Below are positions 35,359-44,341 of a DNA stretch of 64,000 nucleotides, piece by piece; position 1 is the stretch's first letter, and every line of letters starts with the position of its first letter. The stretch comes from CAYRWR01 sp964428015 (lineage in GTDB: Bacteria > Spirochaetota > Brevinematia > Brevinematales > CAYRWR01): contig CAYRWR010000011.1 of NCBI GenBank assembly GCA_964428015.1, forward strand, positions 21,814-85,813, given 5' to 3'. The notes under the pieces were generated by a model. The model was not told where the DNA came from, did no database searches, and worked only from the letters and a program-made list of their open reading frames with translations. A program made the position numbers and the translations under genes.

Positions 35359-37311
35359 TTACCAGTTACTATAGGTTGAACCGGCCGGGTTAAATCCGCC
35401 TTCATCCAGGGCGTTCAGGTCCGAGATGGTTCCCACTTCTTTAGGGGTGCGGTCAAAGTCATAATAATAATACCCGCTGAGCGGGACGATATGATTAGAG
35501 AAAAATTTATCCGGATCAGAAGCCGCATTTTCTTCTTTAAAAGCGTACAATTTTGTATAAAACACATTATTTCGGATAAAAATCTGGTTGGTCAACCCTG
35601 AGCTGTCGTTTAGCCATACACCGATATAATAATTGGAGAAAGTATTACCTCTGACCATGGTGTAGTTAATTGCACTGGGGGTGCCATTAAACATCAGGTT
35701 AAGCGGGGTCAGCTTTAATCCATAATTGGTCAAACTACCCACCCCAATAAACGTATTTGAGATATAAAAAGAGTTTAATCTGTATGGGTTGAGCTGCATT
35801 GATGCACCAGTTGAAGAGTCTATATGCCCATATATTTTATTATTTGTCATATAAATACCTGAAGCATATGTTGAAGTTTTTTGAAATGTGTTAAAAAAAG
35901 TTATTGAAGAATTAGTGAACGTATTCCCGTAAAACACTTGTTTACTTCCATTAGGCCAGCTAGTAAGTGAATAATTATAGCTGCCGACAATATAGTTGCT
36001 GACCAGAGTTATTGTATGATCTCCAGTATATACCGCTTTTGTTTTAAACCCTTCAAGAGTTACGGATGGATTTGGAAATGTTAATGAACCTGAAAATTCT
36101 GTTTTATATCCGGTAATATTTCTGGTCATAAAATCCTGGCTGTATCCACCCCGTATCACTGAATTGGCATAATTTGCACTGGCTATAGTGCCATTTCCAT
36201 CATATAGCCCGTCAGCTACCCAAACTTCATTATAATAAGAGCCACTAATTAAACCTGCAACAATAAAATTATTTCTTGGACCCCAATAGGTACCATCCCC
36301 GGTAGCCGATCCATTGGTCTTGATATAAATAATATTGCGGTATAGGATGTACTGTACATTACTGGTCCGGGTATTCCCAGCCAGGTCCTGAGCCACGATA
36401 TACAGTTTGTTGGTGCTTTCGTCCAGCATGCCGGTATCGGAGATGACAATCTGCCAGTCCGTGCCGCTGGTCCAGGTACCGCCGTATTTAAAGGCTCCAT
36501 GGTAGTTGGTGAGGTAGGCCCCCACGGTGCTGAACTGTACATTGTCGCTGGCTGTACCGGTCAGTGTAATGGTCTGTCCGGGATTGATGACCTTGACCCC
36601 TGAGGGTGCGGAAGTCACACTGAGAGTCGGTGCTGTGCGGTCGATGCTGACGGTCACCACCTGTACGGTACTGTTGCCCTTGAGATCTGTAGCCTTGACA
36701 TAGACCAGGTGGTCATAGGCTTCGCTGTATATAGAGGTATCCAGCAGATAGGACCAGTTCACGGTGTTGCTGGCCTGCTGGTAAGAGCCTGAGTCTACTC
36801 TGATCTCAACCCTGGCGATCCCGCTGTTGTCCGAAGCGGTGCCGTACACCAGGAAGGATTTCCCGATGAGCTGATCAGGCAGAGGCTCAGTGATAGACAA
36901 TCCCGGCGGGGTGGTATCGCTGGCCCCGTAACCGTTAAAGTTGACCGCGGCTACTATGTTGGTGTTGCCGGTCATGTCGCGGGCCCCCTGGACCACCAGA
37001 ATATAGTTGGAGGCGGCACTCATATTAGAGGTGGTCAGTACTACTGTAGCTCCATTGGTAGGGTCAGCCGCGGCTGAGACCAGGCCCAGGCTGTCATTGG
37101 ATATGGCGAAGTTAGCCATGCTAAGGGTATATACCGGGTCCATCACTTCAGAAAAACTCACCCGTACTTTGTTGAGAGCGATAGCCGTTGCCGATATCAC
37201 TATGGGAGCCGCGTCCAGACTGCCTTCATTAGGCAGCGAGGGAAAGGTCCTGCCGCAGGACGCGGTCAGGATGGCACTGATTGTGAAAATAAACAGAATT
37301 ATTTTTTTCAT
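35359..37311 (-). CDS. beta-helix (DUF1565-like) lipoprotein, paralogue 3
   Basis: A 650-residue lipoprotein (lipobox TASC). It has an Ig-like N-terminal domain (ALNKVRVSFSEVMDPVYTLSMANF), two further Ig-like modules introduced by SITEPLPDQLIGKSFLVYGTASDNSGI and VDRTAPTLSV, then IIYIKTNGSATGDGTYW and a beta-helix with GGYSQDF and asparagine-rich turns. It is closest in layout to the paralogue at 24205. The beta-helix part (about 35550-36300) is clearly more AT-rich than the N-terminal part. It lies ten bases after the outer-membrane protein gene upstream, with AGGAGG before its start, and ends at a strong terminator. Confidence 0.78.
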   Translation of the reverse strand: MKKIILFIFTISAILTASCGRTFPSLPNEGSLDAAPIVISATAIALNKVRVSFSEVMDPVYTLSMANFAISNDSLGLVSAAADPTNGATVVLTTSNMSAASNYILVVQGARDMTGNTNIVAAVNFNGYGASDTTPPGLSITEPLPDQLIGKSFLVYGTASDNSGIARVEIRVDSGSYQQASNTVNWSYLLDTSIYSEAYDHLVYVKATDLKGNSTVQVVTVSIDRTAPTLSVTSAPSGVKVINPGQTITLTGTASDNVQFSTVGAYLTNYHGAFKYGGTWTSGTDWQIVISDTGMLDESTNKLYIVAQDLAGNTRTSNVQYILYRNIIYIKTNGSATGDGTYWGPRNNFIVAGLISGSYYNEVWVADGLYDGNGTIASANYANSVIRGGYSQDFMTRNITGYKTEFSGSLTFPNPSVTLEGFKTKAVYTGDHTITLVSNYIVGSYNYSLTSWPNGSKQVFYGNTFTNSSITFFNTFQKTSTYASGIYMTNNKIYGHIDSSTGASMQLNPYRLNSFYISNTFIGVGSLTNYGLKLTPLNLMFNGTPSAINYTMVRGNTFSNYYIGVWLNDSSGLTNQIFIRNNVFYTKLYAFKEENAASDPDKFFSNHIVPLSGYYYYDFDRTPKEVGTISDLNALDEGGFNPAGSTYSNW

Positions 37312-37321
37312 AGGTTTCCTC

Positions 37322-38224
37322 CTAATACCTGAGTCCGGTGGTCAGGCCCACATAGACCCCGTCCGGCGTGGACATCAGTTCATACCCCGCGGACAGACCG
37401 ATCACCAGCCGGTTCAGCAATCTGTACCTGATTTCCAGTGATGGTTTGAGGCCAAAAGTGGTATGGGTTATATAGGTGCCGGTTGAGTTGGTTGACGTAG
37501 TCTGATATACACTGGTCACATTGACAGCCGGTGCCAAGGTCAGTCCAATATCCAGTTTACTATTAAGAGCCAGAAAGACTCCGCCTCTGACCTCTACTTT
37601 TAGTGTATCGGCATACAGGTCACCGTAAGCAGCTCCTCCGCTGTTCATCAGTCTGGTGGATTGAGTAGGCAGATAAAAAAATGCCGCTCCAATCTTCAGT
37701 CCCAGCCCCGGATTGAGAAAATACCGGGATTCCAGATAAGCACCAGTGACATACCCCAGGGCGGGGAGATTGGAAGAAGTACTGATCTCCGCCACCTTGT
37801 TCTTTAGAGGGTTGTAACCCATCAGCATTACCCCATTGAACAACCCGGCTTCAGTATCTGCAAACAGTCTGGAATGATAGGATACCAGGGTGTTTATTTC
37901 TGAGCCTTTGTAGCTCTTTAGCCCCTGGGGGCCCCGGATTATTACAGACTCTGAGTCCGCGCCTTCAAAACGTCCCGTGAATTTTTCACCGCTGGATAGG
38001 GTCAGGTAGACCTCTTCATCTTCCCGGCAAAAACCCCTCAGGTCTTTCAGAGCGTACAATTTTTGTTGGGTAGAGGACAGGATCAGGGCGTCTCCATCTA
38101 CTTTGAGTATGGTACCCTGCTGTACCTTTCCATCCTTGTCCACTACGATATCAGCCCGTGCCGTGCCCCAGGCTATAAATACTGCCAGACCGGCCAGCCA
38201 CCATTTTTTCATACTCAACACCAT
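37322..38224 (-). CDS. outer-membrane beta-barrel-like protein
   Basis: A protein of about 300 residues with a signal peptide (MKKWWLAGLAVFIAWGTARA). Residues 25-110 form a small strand domain repeated in part (KVQQGTILKVDGDALILSS and EKFTGRFEGADSESVIIRG), probably SH3- or Sm-like. The rest is a barrel of eight or so amphipathic strands with aromatic girdles, ending GLTTGLRY with a C-terminal aromatic residue, as in outer-membrane proteins. The start is uncertain: the best ribosome site, GGAGG, is three bases before ATG 38224 and six before GTG 38221, while ATG 38212 begins the signal peptide proper. It precedes lipoprotein paralogue 3 in one transcript. Confidence 0.7.
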   Translation of the reverse strand: MVLSMKKWWLAGLAVFIAWGTARADIVVDKDGKVQQGTILKVDGDALILSSTQQKLYALKDLRGFCREDEEVYLTLSSGEKFTGRFEGADSESVIIRGPQGLKSYKGSEINTLVSYHSRLFADTEAGLFNGVMLMGYNPLKNKVAEISTSSNLPALGYVTGAYLESRYFLNPGLGLKIGAAFFYLPTQSTRLMNSGGAAYGDLYADTLKVEVRGGVFLALNSKLDIGLTLAPAVNVTSVYQTTSTNSTGTYITHTTFGLKPSLEIRYRLLNRLVIGLSAGYELMSTPDGVYVGLTTGLRY

Positions 38225-38285
38225 GCACCTCCGCGATTTTTTTTATTTTTTATAATATTTCTTAGTTCCTTTTTTATATCATTTA

Positions 38286-39821
38286 CTATCCTATTACAGA
38301 CAATTTTAAAATTCCGGGTTGAGCCCATTTAACTATCAGTAAAACTGCCACTAAACTGATAAGATAGGTAGTCAGAATCCAGGGGTCGGCTTTGCGGATT
38401 TTCATGATAATTATAAATGTGATAATTCCGCCTAAAAAACAAACTATAAGTACACCCAGATAATTTATTAATAATCCGGCAGTCACATAACCAGCCAACA
38501 TCAACAATCCTATCACCAGCCTGCCTTTTTCTTCGCCCAGCAGGACAGGCAGTGTCTTTATACCTGCCGCTTTATCCCCCTTATAATCCTTGAGGTCTAT
38601 AAAATTCAGAGCCAGTCCGAAACAGAGGAGAAATAACCAGGTATACTTTCCGGGGAAATCCAGAGGGCTCCTGCCCCCAAAGGTAAAGCCCGCCAGAACC
38701 AGGGCCCAGGTATTGAAAGCAATTATGATCTTGGAAAACACCGGCACTCTTTTAAGCCGGAAGGGGGGTTGTGAATACAGATAATACCCTGACAAAAATA
38801 CCAGTATATAAAAAGAGGATGTGAAAGGGATAATAGCTGACAATACCAAACTGATTATTAAGAAGACATTACCGATCCTTCTATATAATTCTGGATCCCA
38901 CCCACTAAAAAGGGATTTATCCGGATTGTTGATTTTATCAATGGATACATCTGCTATATTATTGGATATAAGAGAATAAATGCAAGCCGAAAACACACTA
39001 AACAGCAACAGGATAAAATTCTCAATACCCCCTCCACAGATCCCGCATTTTTTATAGAGAGAAAAATGGATTAAAACTCCCACTAGAGGCATCAACAGGA
39101 AATGTGTTACCCTCATAAGAGGGATGTCTCTCAGAAATGTTAATGCCCTTTTTTTATTCCATGCCATTGCCAATGCGGCAAACAAAGGTATAAAAACAAG
39201 CAAAAAGCTAACAATAAAACCTCTGGGTCCCGCTGAAATTTTAATGCCCAGCAGGTTATAGAGCTGCCACATCAGGTAAGGAAAAGCCGAGAGGCAGAAC
39301 ATCACCGTATAAATTAAAAAAGCGGATAAAACTCCAAGCAACAGAGAACGTTTTACCGTGCCGATATACCATCCTGAGAATAACATTATGATCAGTATTT
39401 CTATCTTGATCCCAGGTGTAGCGTAGCGGGTGGCCAGTCCATTCCAGAAAGTTAAATACTGGTGGAAGAGGTCTGCCCAGGATTGGGGCTGTATATATCC
39501 TATATCAAAACCTTTACCTCCGCTGATAATCAAGTCCAGTATAGGTGGAAGCATAACAACAATAAAACCGATAGAGACTAGTTTCACTATTCTGATCATA
39601 TCCTTACGTAAAAACAGCCAAAATATCAAAATAATGGCGGGGATAGTGACCAAATAAAACAAAAGGTAATGGATATATTGTGGAAACGCTGGTGAAAAGA
39701 GGTCGGAAAACACCTCCAGAAAAGTCCTGACAATACTTACCGCGACAAGAGAAAGCATTATACCTTTGAGCGGAACAGTGTCCAGCCTGTTATTCAGGCG
39801 ATTGATCGCATTTTGATTCAT
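38286..39821 (-). CDS. UbiA-family prenyltransferase with extra N-terminal membrane domain
   Basis: A 511-residue membrane protein. Residues about 225-511 are a UbiA-type intramembrane prenyltransferase with both aspartate motifs: NNIADVSIDKINNPDKS (287-303) and DLKDYKGDKAAGIKTLP (409-425). UbiA enzymes join a prenyl diphosphate to an aromatic or other acceptor. Before this lies an additional region of about 220 residues with six or so helices, unlike the usual length of about 290 residues; I do not recognise it. A KKCGICGGG stretch (257-265) sits at the junction. The gene follows lipoprotein paralogue 4 by nine bases, suggesting co-transcription. The acceptor cannot be inferred. Confidence 0.78.
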   Translation of the reverse strand: MNQNAINRLNNRLDTVPLKGIMLSLVAVSIVRTFLEVFSDLFSPAFPQYIHYLLFYLVTIPAIILIFWLFLRKDMIRIVKLVSIGFIVVMLPPILDLIISGGKGFDIGYIQPQSWADLFHQYLTFWNGLATRYATPGIKIEILIIMLFSGWYIGTVKRSLLLGVLSAFLIYTVMFCLSAFPYLMWQLYNLLGIKISAGPRGFIVSFLLVFIPLFAALAMAWNKKRALTFLRDIPLMRVTHFLLMPLVGVLIHFSLYKKCGICGGGIENFILLLFSVFSACIYSLISNNIADVSIDKINNPDKSLFSGWDPELYRRIGNVFLIISLVLSAIIPFTSSFYILVFLSGYYLYSQPPFRLKRVPVFSKIIIAFNTWALVLAGFTFGGRSPLDFPGKYTWLFLLCFGLALNFIDLKDYKGDKAAGIKTLPVLLGEEKGRLVIGLLMLAGYVTAGLLINYLGVLIVCFLGGIITFIIIMKIRKADPWILTTYLISLVAVLLIVKWAQPGILKLSVIG

Positions 39822-39830
39822 ATTTCCACT

Positions 39831-41915
39831 CTAGGGGTATATATTTGGAGGATAAACATTTTGCGGATTGTTATCGGTGACGGTCGTATTATTAAAGTTG
39901 ATATAACTGTCTGCACTAGTCTGCAAATAAATCCCGCCACCATATGCTGACCAACCCGACCAATAACTATACCAGTGTCTACAATCTCCCCAATAATCAC
40001 ATTCTTCATGTGGCTCTGTATAGTTATAATGAGAATATACCTGATTATTTTTGATAAGGGTATTTTGGAGATTCAGGTGCCCATGGTCAAAATAAATACC
40101 TCCCCCACGGGCATTTTGACACACTGTAGAAGCATAGTTATTGTAATAGGTAGAATTCAAAATAATCCTATTATTGGAAATCACGGAATCAATGATATTC
40201 ACATCCATATTATATATATAAAGCCCCCCGCCATAGTCACTGACATTCGCCGCAGAAGTAGTGACATTATTATTGATTATCTTCACGTTGCTCAATATGG
40301 TGCCTGTATTTCCCGAAATATTCCCGTTTAAATATCCGCCTATTCCACTTACAACAAAATTTCTCCCGCAGGAAGTAACGGTGCAGTTTTCAACCACACA
40401 GTCTTTCAACATTTGTAAAGCAAAACCTCTAAGTGAATTTGAAATAACACAATCGGAGATCCTGTTTGAAGTAGCCCAATTTAAATTTAGCCCATTGTTA
40501 TAGATATCCCCCTGTATGATAATGTTGCTCAATGATAACTTAAATGAGGTACTCACAGTTATAGCTGTAGCATAAAAATCTTTTAACGACATCCTGTACA
40601 ATTGCACTCCGTTTATATAATGAAAGACTGAATGATACTGTGCTGGGTCATGGGTTGAAAAATCCTCGGAATACCCACCCCGGATATTAATGCCATTCTG
40701 TATACTTGCATCAGCAAAACTGCCCGAAGTGAAATATACGTTGGTGATCCCCACTGAGGTTGCTATGGATCTGGCCATATTATAATTTCTCAGCGGAGCA
40801 TTGATGTGCCCTCTGCCCGGCTGGTCTAGCCCCGTGTCTGACACATAGATTGCCCGGTCATCATACAGCAACAGGGTATTGGAATAGGAGTTGGTTTGGT
40901 TTCCGGCATTGACCGTCCTGAACTCAAAGGTGGTGGACCCAGCTTCCTGGAGGCTGGGATGGTAATTATAACTCCAGTTAGTTGGACCACCGGTCATTGC
41001 CAGCCAAGGTGTATTAGAGATACTATTGTGTATCCTTATGTAGCCCTGGATCACGGTAACATCAGCGCAACTGGCCTGTACCGGGATGCTATTCCCAGGA
41101 TGAAATTTCATATTATTCTGCGGATAATCTATGTTAATCTCAGGCACATCATAACCCAGTACGATAGAGCGGGACTGTACCACAGAGTGGCCCGCCCCGT
41201 CCGTGACCCGGATAAACAAGGTGTGGACACCTTCATTATAATACAATGCCGGAATCTGGCCGTCCAAATAGCTGGAATCTCCCAGATACTGGTAGTCCTG
41301 GCTATCTACCCGGTATTCAAGCTTAAGAAAACTATAATCATCGTCGGCCCAGGTTTTCACCAGAATTTTATTTCCCGTCACCGCCAGGTTGAAGACGTAG
41401 CCATTGGGGGGGAACATGATATTTAAAGTGGGGTTTTTAGAATCCAAACTGCCATAGGTCTGGATGGAATAATTCCCGGAACGTAAGGTAAAGGTGGTGT
41501 AATTGGAATTAGTGGTGACAGTCGTACCATTAGTCGAAATATTGAAACCGGAAAACCGTTGAAAATCATACTGAGGTACGGTAAGAGATACATTCTGGAA
41601 GGGTATCTGGTTGCTGACCTGCAGGCTGATGTAATCCCCATTGGCCAAAGCACTCTGGACTATCATACTACCCTGTGCAACCTGATACAGATCGATGTTG
41701 GTCAGATCACTGATAAATTGGCCGTTATCAAAATACAGCCTGATTTCATAGGGAGATACTGCCTCAGTCTCAACTATTCGACACTGGGTTGAATCCCCGC
41801 TATACAGCCCTGATGTATCATTGCCGAAATCAGGCACATTTAATTCATCCAGTTTCTGACATGCAAACACTGACAAAAAAGATGCCAATATGGCCAGACC
41901 GAAAACTTTTCTCAT
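39831..41915 (-). CDS. beta-helix (DUF1565-like) lipoprotein, paralogue 4
   Basis: A 694-residue lipoprotein (lipobox VFAC). The N-terminal domain contains AVSPYEIRLYFDNGQF, matching paralogue 1 at 21995. An Ig-like domain with FLKLEYRVDSQDYQYLG and the IQARD-type strand follow, then IYVSDTGLDQPGRGH opens a beta-helix with GGYSEDF and repeated NGLN/NNN turns. Near the end there is a cysteine- and tyrosine-rich stretch (YTEPHEECDYWGDCRHWYSYWSG is the region near residue 650). It lies directly upstream of the UbiA-type gene. Confidence 0.78.
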   Translation of the reverse strand: MRKVFGLAILASFLSVFACQKLDELNVPDFGNDTSGLYSGDSTQCRIVETEAVSPYEIRLYFDNGQFISDLTNIDLYQVAQGSMIVQSALANGDYISLQVSNQIPFQNVSLTVPQYDFQRFSGFNISTNGTTVTTNSNYTTFTLRSGNYSIQTYGSLDSKNPTLNIMFPPNGYVFNLAVTGNKILVKTWADDDYSFLKLEYRVDSQDYQYLGDSSYLDGQIPALYYNEGVHTLFIRVTDGAGHSVVQSRSIVLGYDVPEINIDYPQNNMKFHPGNSIPVQASCADVTVIQGYIRIHNSISNTPWLAMTGGPTNWSYNYHPSLQEAGSTTFEFRTVNAGNQTNSYSNTLLLYDDRAIYVSDTGLDQPGRGHINAPLRNYNMARSIATSVGITNVYFTSGSFADASIQNGINIRGGYSEDFSTHDPAQYHSVFHYINGVQLYRMSLKDFYATAITVSTSFKLSLSNIIIQGDIYNNGLNLNWATSNRISDCVISNSLRGFALQMLKDCVVENCTVTSCGRNFVVSGIGGYLNGNISGNTGTILSNVKIINNNVTTSAANVSDYGGGLYIYNMDVNIIDSVISNNRIILNSTYYNNYASTVCQNARGGGIYFDHGHLNLQNTLIKNNQVYSHYNYTEPHEECDYWGDCRHWYSYWSGWSAYGGGIYLQTSADSYINFNNTTVTDNNPQNVYPPNIYP

Positions 41916-41954
41916 TCACACACCCCCACACCCAAGTTTTTGACTATTACTCTT

Positions 41955-41983
41955 ATTTTATATACAAATATTTCATTTTGCAA
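41955..41983 (-). promoter_or_regulatory. promoter of beta-helix lipoprotein 4
   Basis: TTGCAA, 17 bases, TAAAAT on the minus strand, about 40 bases before the start codon. Confidence 0.5.
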
Positions 41984-42080
41984 CAGATTTTTTAATCGAA
42001 AAAACTGAAATTCCTGACATGCGTGGCATTAATTGATTTATCTATAAACAGATAGGCGCAATTTTTATGAAAAAATTAAT

Positions 42081-42113
42081 AAAAACAGCCGCCCTGATCT
42101 TTCAGGACGGCTG
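42081..42113 (-). terminator. terminator after the 182-residue barrel protein gene
   Basis: CAGCCGCCCTG pairs with CAGGACGGCTG around ATCTTT; on the minus strand TTTTTATTAATTTTTT follows. Confidence 0.8.
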
Positions 42114-42141
42114 ACGTATATATTTTTTAAAAAGGTATGTC

Positions 42142-42690
42142 TTACTTGATCACGATCCCCGCCTGGACACTGGGCTGTATGCGCTGCGCGGTGATACTGT
42201 ATTTGGCAAAACCTCTTATCCCCAAGCCGAAATTCGGACCCAGCTTAAGAAAAGCGTTCACTCCCAGCGCGGGACCATAGTGATAACTGAAGCCCAGCAC
42301 ATTGTCGAACTGCATATCCAGAAAGGCGCTCAACGTCGGCGCCAGGTCTATGCCGAAACCCTTGGGCGCCAGGATACGGTAACCCAGACCCAGAAAGACA
42401 TCACCCGCGAAAAAGCTGCCGTCAGATTGGGACTGAGTGAAATTATTGGTCTGAAGTGAACCTACCTTCAACCGTAAATCTCCTATCAGAAATAACTTAC
42501 CATTTCCCATTGTGGAAGCACCCACATTAACGCTGTAAGCATTGAGAGTCACAGCGGAATGTATCACCTGTGAATTCAGGGAATAATTCCCCAGACTTTC
42601 AATACCTATGGAAAACATCTTCAAACCGTAAGCCTGGCTCCCCCACAAGGACAGAGCTGCCACCGCCAGGACAAAAAGCACCTTCTTCAT
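42142..42690 (-). CDS. small outer-membrane beta-barrel-like protein
   Basis: A 182-residue protein with a signal peptide (MKKVLFVLAVAALSLWGSQAYG) and a mature chain built of alternating strands with glycine-rich turns (DVFLGLGYRILAPKGFGIDLAPTLSAFLDM, YGPALGVNAFLKLGPNFGLGIRG). Size and pattern resemble eight-stranded OmpA/OmpX-like barrels. The C-terminus is GIVIK, not aromatic, which is unusual for a barrel protein. It resembles in style the 209-residue barrel at 43230. No motif identifies a function. Confidence 0.65.
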   Translation of the reverse strand: MKKVLFVLAVAALSLWGSQAYGLKMFSIGIESLGNYSLNSQVIHSAVTLNAYSVNVGASTMGNGKLFLIGDLRLKVGSLQTNNFTQSQSDGSFFAGDVFLGLGYRILAPKGFGIDLAPTLSAFLDMQFDNVLGFSYHYGPALGVNAFLKLGPNFGLGIRGFAKYSITAQRIQPSVQAGIVIK

Positions 42691-42830
42691 ATCAACCTCC
42701 CATGATTGATTTCTCTATCGAAATATTAACACAACACTGCCAATTAGCAAGTAAAAACCCTGTCGGGGTGTAGAAAATCCCCACGCATACTCTGAAAAAA
42801 ACTCAACTTCCTTCTATATTAATAGCAAAT

Positions 42831-43001
42831 CTATGTGATTTCCCTTTTGGTTTGAGCCTGACCCCGGGCCAGGTCCTGCACCGATGTGCCCCTGTCTGTT
42901 GGGTAGGGGGACTTTGACTCACAGAGCCCCTTCATACCTATGAGTGCCATGGACTTTTTGTATAGTTGCACCGGGAGGTACCATCTGCTCGCTCTTTTCA
43001 T
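42831..43001 (-). CDS. possible 56-residue protein inside a GC-rich element
   Basis: A 56-codon minus-strand frame from ATG at 43001 to TAG. It begins MKRASRWYLPVQLYKKSMAL, is basic and has no match I recognise. A shorter frame of 27 codons (MRIVSVTRSVQVRGW...) ends with TGA overlapping this ATG (ATGA). The frames may be real small genes, remnants of a mobile element, or incidental to a structured RNA. Low confidence. Confidence 0.25.
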   Translation of the reverse strand: MKRASRWYLPVQLYKKSMALIGMKGLCESKSPYPTDRGTSVQDLARGQAQTKREIT

Positions 43002-43090
43002 GCCCCTTTAGTCCTCCTGACCTGTCTGTACGCTGCCCATCCCCGCACTTGAACACTCCGTGTTACGCTGACAATTCGCATATAGGATAA
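42850..43090. other. GC-rich element without clear gene in an AT-rich gap
   Basis: About 240 bases in the 539-base gap between two barrel genes are far richer in G and C than the flanks, with short inverted pieces such as GACC...GGTC and CCCC...GGGG. Neither strand holds a convincing known gene (see the small frame at 42831-43001). On the minus strand GTGCGGGGATGG could be a group II intron-like start, but no reverse transcriptase or domain V follows. Nature unknown. Confidence 0.35.
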
Positions 43091-43181
43091 AGTCTGCTTT
43101 TAAAACCCGTATCATATATATTATTTCTTTTATAGACAGTCTGCTTTCTATAATACAGAATTATTCTTTGTATCAGTCAAT

Positions 43182-43215
43182 AAAAAAAACCGCGCCTTTG
43201 GACGCGGTTTTTTTT
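43182..43215 (-). terminator. terminator after the lipoprotein barrel gene
   Basis: AAAAAAAACCGCG pairs with CGCGGTTTTTTTT around a short loop. It would work in both directions. Confidence 0.9.
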
Positions 43216-43229
43216 AAAAGATAGGGTAA

Positions 43230-43859
43230 TTATATGTTTATTTTCAGCCCAAAGTTATACATGTAAAAATCACCCAGGCTAGCACCAGAAGTATTGAAGA
43301 ATTGACTTACTTCTATGACGGGTGAAAGCAGAAAATCGGGGAAGAGTTCCAGGCCCACAGTAGCGGTAATAAAGCTCCCTAGACCAAATGCCACAGGACT
43401 ATCACTTAATGAAATACCACTTCCTGACGCTGATCCGCCCATATAGCGGTATTTAGCCAGTATATAAGGATTGACCAGTTTACCCAGTTTAAAGCTGAAA
43501 ATGGGGCCTAAATCAATTGCATAGAGACTAACTCCCTGCCAGGAAGAATAACCGAATCCCAGGTCAACCGCTAGGCTGGGACCGAATTTCTGGCTCTGGA
43601 AAAATGCAAACTTCAGGTCGCCATATGCACCTAGCAAAAACGGCCTCAGTCCAAAATCCATATTATTGTTTAATCCCACTCTCACACCAAAATCTACATT
43701 GGGTATAGGAATCTGTACATTTTGAGATCCAAATCCTCCCCCGGCTCCATACGCACTGACATGTCCCGGCCGCACTGTGTTGGCACTTTGCAGAGAAGAC
43801 AGAGCACAACTGCTCATAAAGCCCATACCCAATAACACCATCATCAGGATCTTTTTCAT
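43230..43859 (-). CDS. lipoprotein-type outer-membrane barrel protein
   Basis: A 209-residue protein with a lipoprotein signal (MKKILMMVLLGMGFMSSC) and a strand-rich mature chain with glycine/aromatic patterns (VDLGFGYSSWQGVSLYAIDLGPIFSFKLGKLVNPYILAKYRYMGG). The start at 43859 is preceded by GGAGG and lies downstream of a consensus promoter; a longer frame starting at 43955 would include the promoter and is rejected. It may be a small surface barrel anchored by lipid. Function unknown. Confidence 0.65.
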   Translation of the reverse strand: MKKILMMVLLGMGFMSSCALSSLQSANTVRPGHVSAYGAGGGFGSQNVQIPIPNVDFGVRVGLNNNMDFGLRPFLLGAYGDLKFAFFQSQKFGPSLAVDLGFGYSSWQGVSLYAIDLGPIFSFKLGKLVNPYILAKYRYMGGSASGSGISLSDSPVAFGLGSFITATVGLELFPDFLLSPVIEVSQFFNTSGASLGDFYMYNFGLKINI

Positions 43860-43890
43860 ACAAAACCTCCAATTAGTTAAACCTAACCGA

Positions 43891-43919
43891 ATAATATCAC
43901 TTCCAATAAATAAATTCAA
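43891..43919 (-). promoter_or_regulatory. promoter of the lipoprotein-type barrel gene
   Basis: TTGAAT, 17 bases, TATTAT on the minus strand, 32 bases before the chosen start. Confidence 0.55.
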
Positions 43920-43948
43920 GTATTTAACAAGCCTATTCAAAAAAAAAG

Positions 43949-43977
43949 TAGACATAACCTTCAGACACGTTTATAAT
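43949..43977 (+). promoter_or_regulatory. promoter of the V/A-ATPase operon
   Basis: TAGACA, 17 bases, TATAAT, 37 bases before the first gene of the operon. It is back-to-back with the promoter at 43891. Confidence 0.65.
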
Positions 43978-44014
43978 AGGTACGTATCTACATTCTTCAA
44001 TCCAAGGATAGAAC

Positions 44015-44341
44015 ATGGATGAATCAAAGATCTTGGAGATCAAAGCCGTAGAAAATCAGGCGGCAGAGATCCTGACCAAAGCCAAAGCGGATTTTGCCCG
44101 CATCCTGAACGAGGCCGGCGAAGAAGGACTAAATAACGTGGAATCAGCCAAGCAGAAAACCCGTGCCGCCTATCAGTCCACTCTGCAGGAGTTCCGCAAA
44201 AAGGGCGAAAAAGAAGCCGCTTCCATTCTGGAAGGTCTGGACACCGAACTGAAAAAGATCCAGAAAAGCGCTGAACTCAAAGAAAAATCCGCATCTGAAT
44301 ATCTTCTAAAAGCAGTGAAGGAAAAATATGGCAATCGTTAA
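44015..44341 (+). CDS. V/A-type ATPase stalk subunit H/G (AhaH/NtpF-like)
   Basis: A 108-residue, strongly charged, alpha-helical coiled-coil protein with heptad-like spacing (AAEILTKAKADFARILNEAGEEG). Its position as first gene, directly before subunit I, matches the G/H peripheral-stalk subunit of V/A-ATPases, which pairs with subunit E to hold the catalytic head. No sharp motif defines this subunit, so the call rests on size, coiled coil and gene order. It overlaps the next gene by 14 bases. Confidence 0.8.
   Translation: MDESKILEIKAVENQAAEILTKAKADFARILNEAGEEGLNNVESAKQKTRAAYQSTLQEFRKKGEKEAASILEGLDTELKKIQKSAELKEKSASEYLLKAVKEKYGNR

Noticed and set aside
42850..43090. Group II intron in the GC-rich element
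   Set aside because: Only a GTGCG-like start is visible; there is no reverse transcriptase and no domain V, so I call it unknown.
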